Of a DNA stretch of 5,158 bases, positions 5,133 to 5,158 are shown one piece after another; the first letter of the stretch is position 1, and every line of letters starts with the position of its first letter. The notes beneath the pieces are model-generated. The model made no database searches. It was not told the DNA's origin and worked only from the letters and a program-made list of their open reading frames with translations. The DNA is taken from positions 1-5,158 of the forward strand of contig CAJUAW010000155.1 of NCBI GenBank assembly GCA_910584605.1, in the 5' to 3' direction. The translations under genes were made by a program, and so were the position numbers. Source of the stretch: an uncultured Oscillospiraceae bacterium (GTDB taxonomy: Bacteria; Bacillota_A; Clostridia; Oscillospirales; Oscillospiraceae).

Positions 5133-5158
5133 AGATCGGAAGAGCACACGTCTGAACT
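5133..5158 (+). other. Illumina TruSeq adapter remnant (not genomic)
   Basis: From 5133 to the end the sequence equals the first 26 bases of the TruSeq read-1 adapter (AGATCGGAAGAGCACACG and onwards). Reverse-translated it gives the well-known MCSSDL artefact at the start of the truncated sortase ORF. These bases should be trimmed. Confidence 0.98.

Overview
The window looks like one end of a draft contig from a high-GC, spore-forming, gut-type Clostridia (Oscillospirales-like; this placement is an inference from protein style and GC-rich codon use, not a database result). The right end is not genomic: the last 26 bases are Illumina TruSeq adapter.

Left part (1-732): two small minus-strand genes of phage lysis-module type. 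One encodes a single-membrane-segment protein common in Firmicutes prophages (325-609, GTG start), the other a two-helix holin-like protein (77-304). A strong hairpin with a T-tract at 695-730 points the wrong way to end any visible gene.

Centre (733-3662): three paralogous surface proteins share an N-terminal domain of about 90 residues (pattern SIAxEE-LSH-N-EGE-Q-LGT-PG) and a C-terminal beta-rich domain resembling the BclA/BxpB exosporium jelly roll. The two plus-strand genes (1889-2743 and 2757-3662) carry Gly-X-Y collagen stalks. The divergent minus-strand gene (733-1656) has a Pro-rich Ser-Gln-Pro-Thr stalk instead and 11 cysteines. Between the divergent genes lie two back-to-back promoters that each match the mother-cell sigma-K pattern (mACm-N16-CATAnnnTA). 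They are exactly symmetric about a 14-bp perfect palindrome containing both -35 elements, and each predicted transcript begins with a stem-loop. This makes a late-sporulation, outer-spore-layer role the best reading.

Right part (3663-5158): downstream of the collagen genes, past a 15-bp intergenic hairpin, is a family 2 glycosyltransferase with C-terminal TPR-like helices (3760-4836). It is a plausible modifier of the Thr-containing stalks, by analogy with the sgtA-bclA3 pair of Clostridioides difficile. Convergent with it is the 3' end of a class B sortase gene (4889-5132, minus), cut by the adapter. An A/T-flanked hairpin between the two terminates the sortase transcript.

Together the centre and right form a compact module: two collagen filaments, a Cys-rich non-collagen paralog under a mirror-image promoter, and a dedicated glycosyltransferase.
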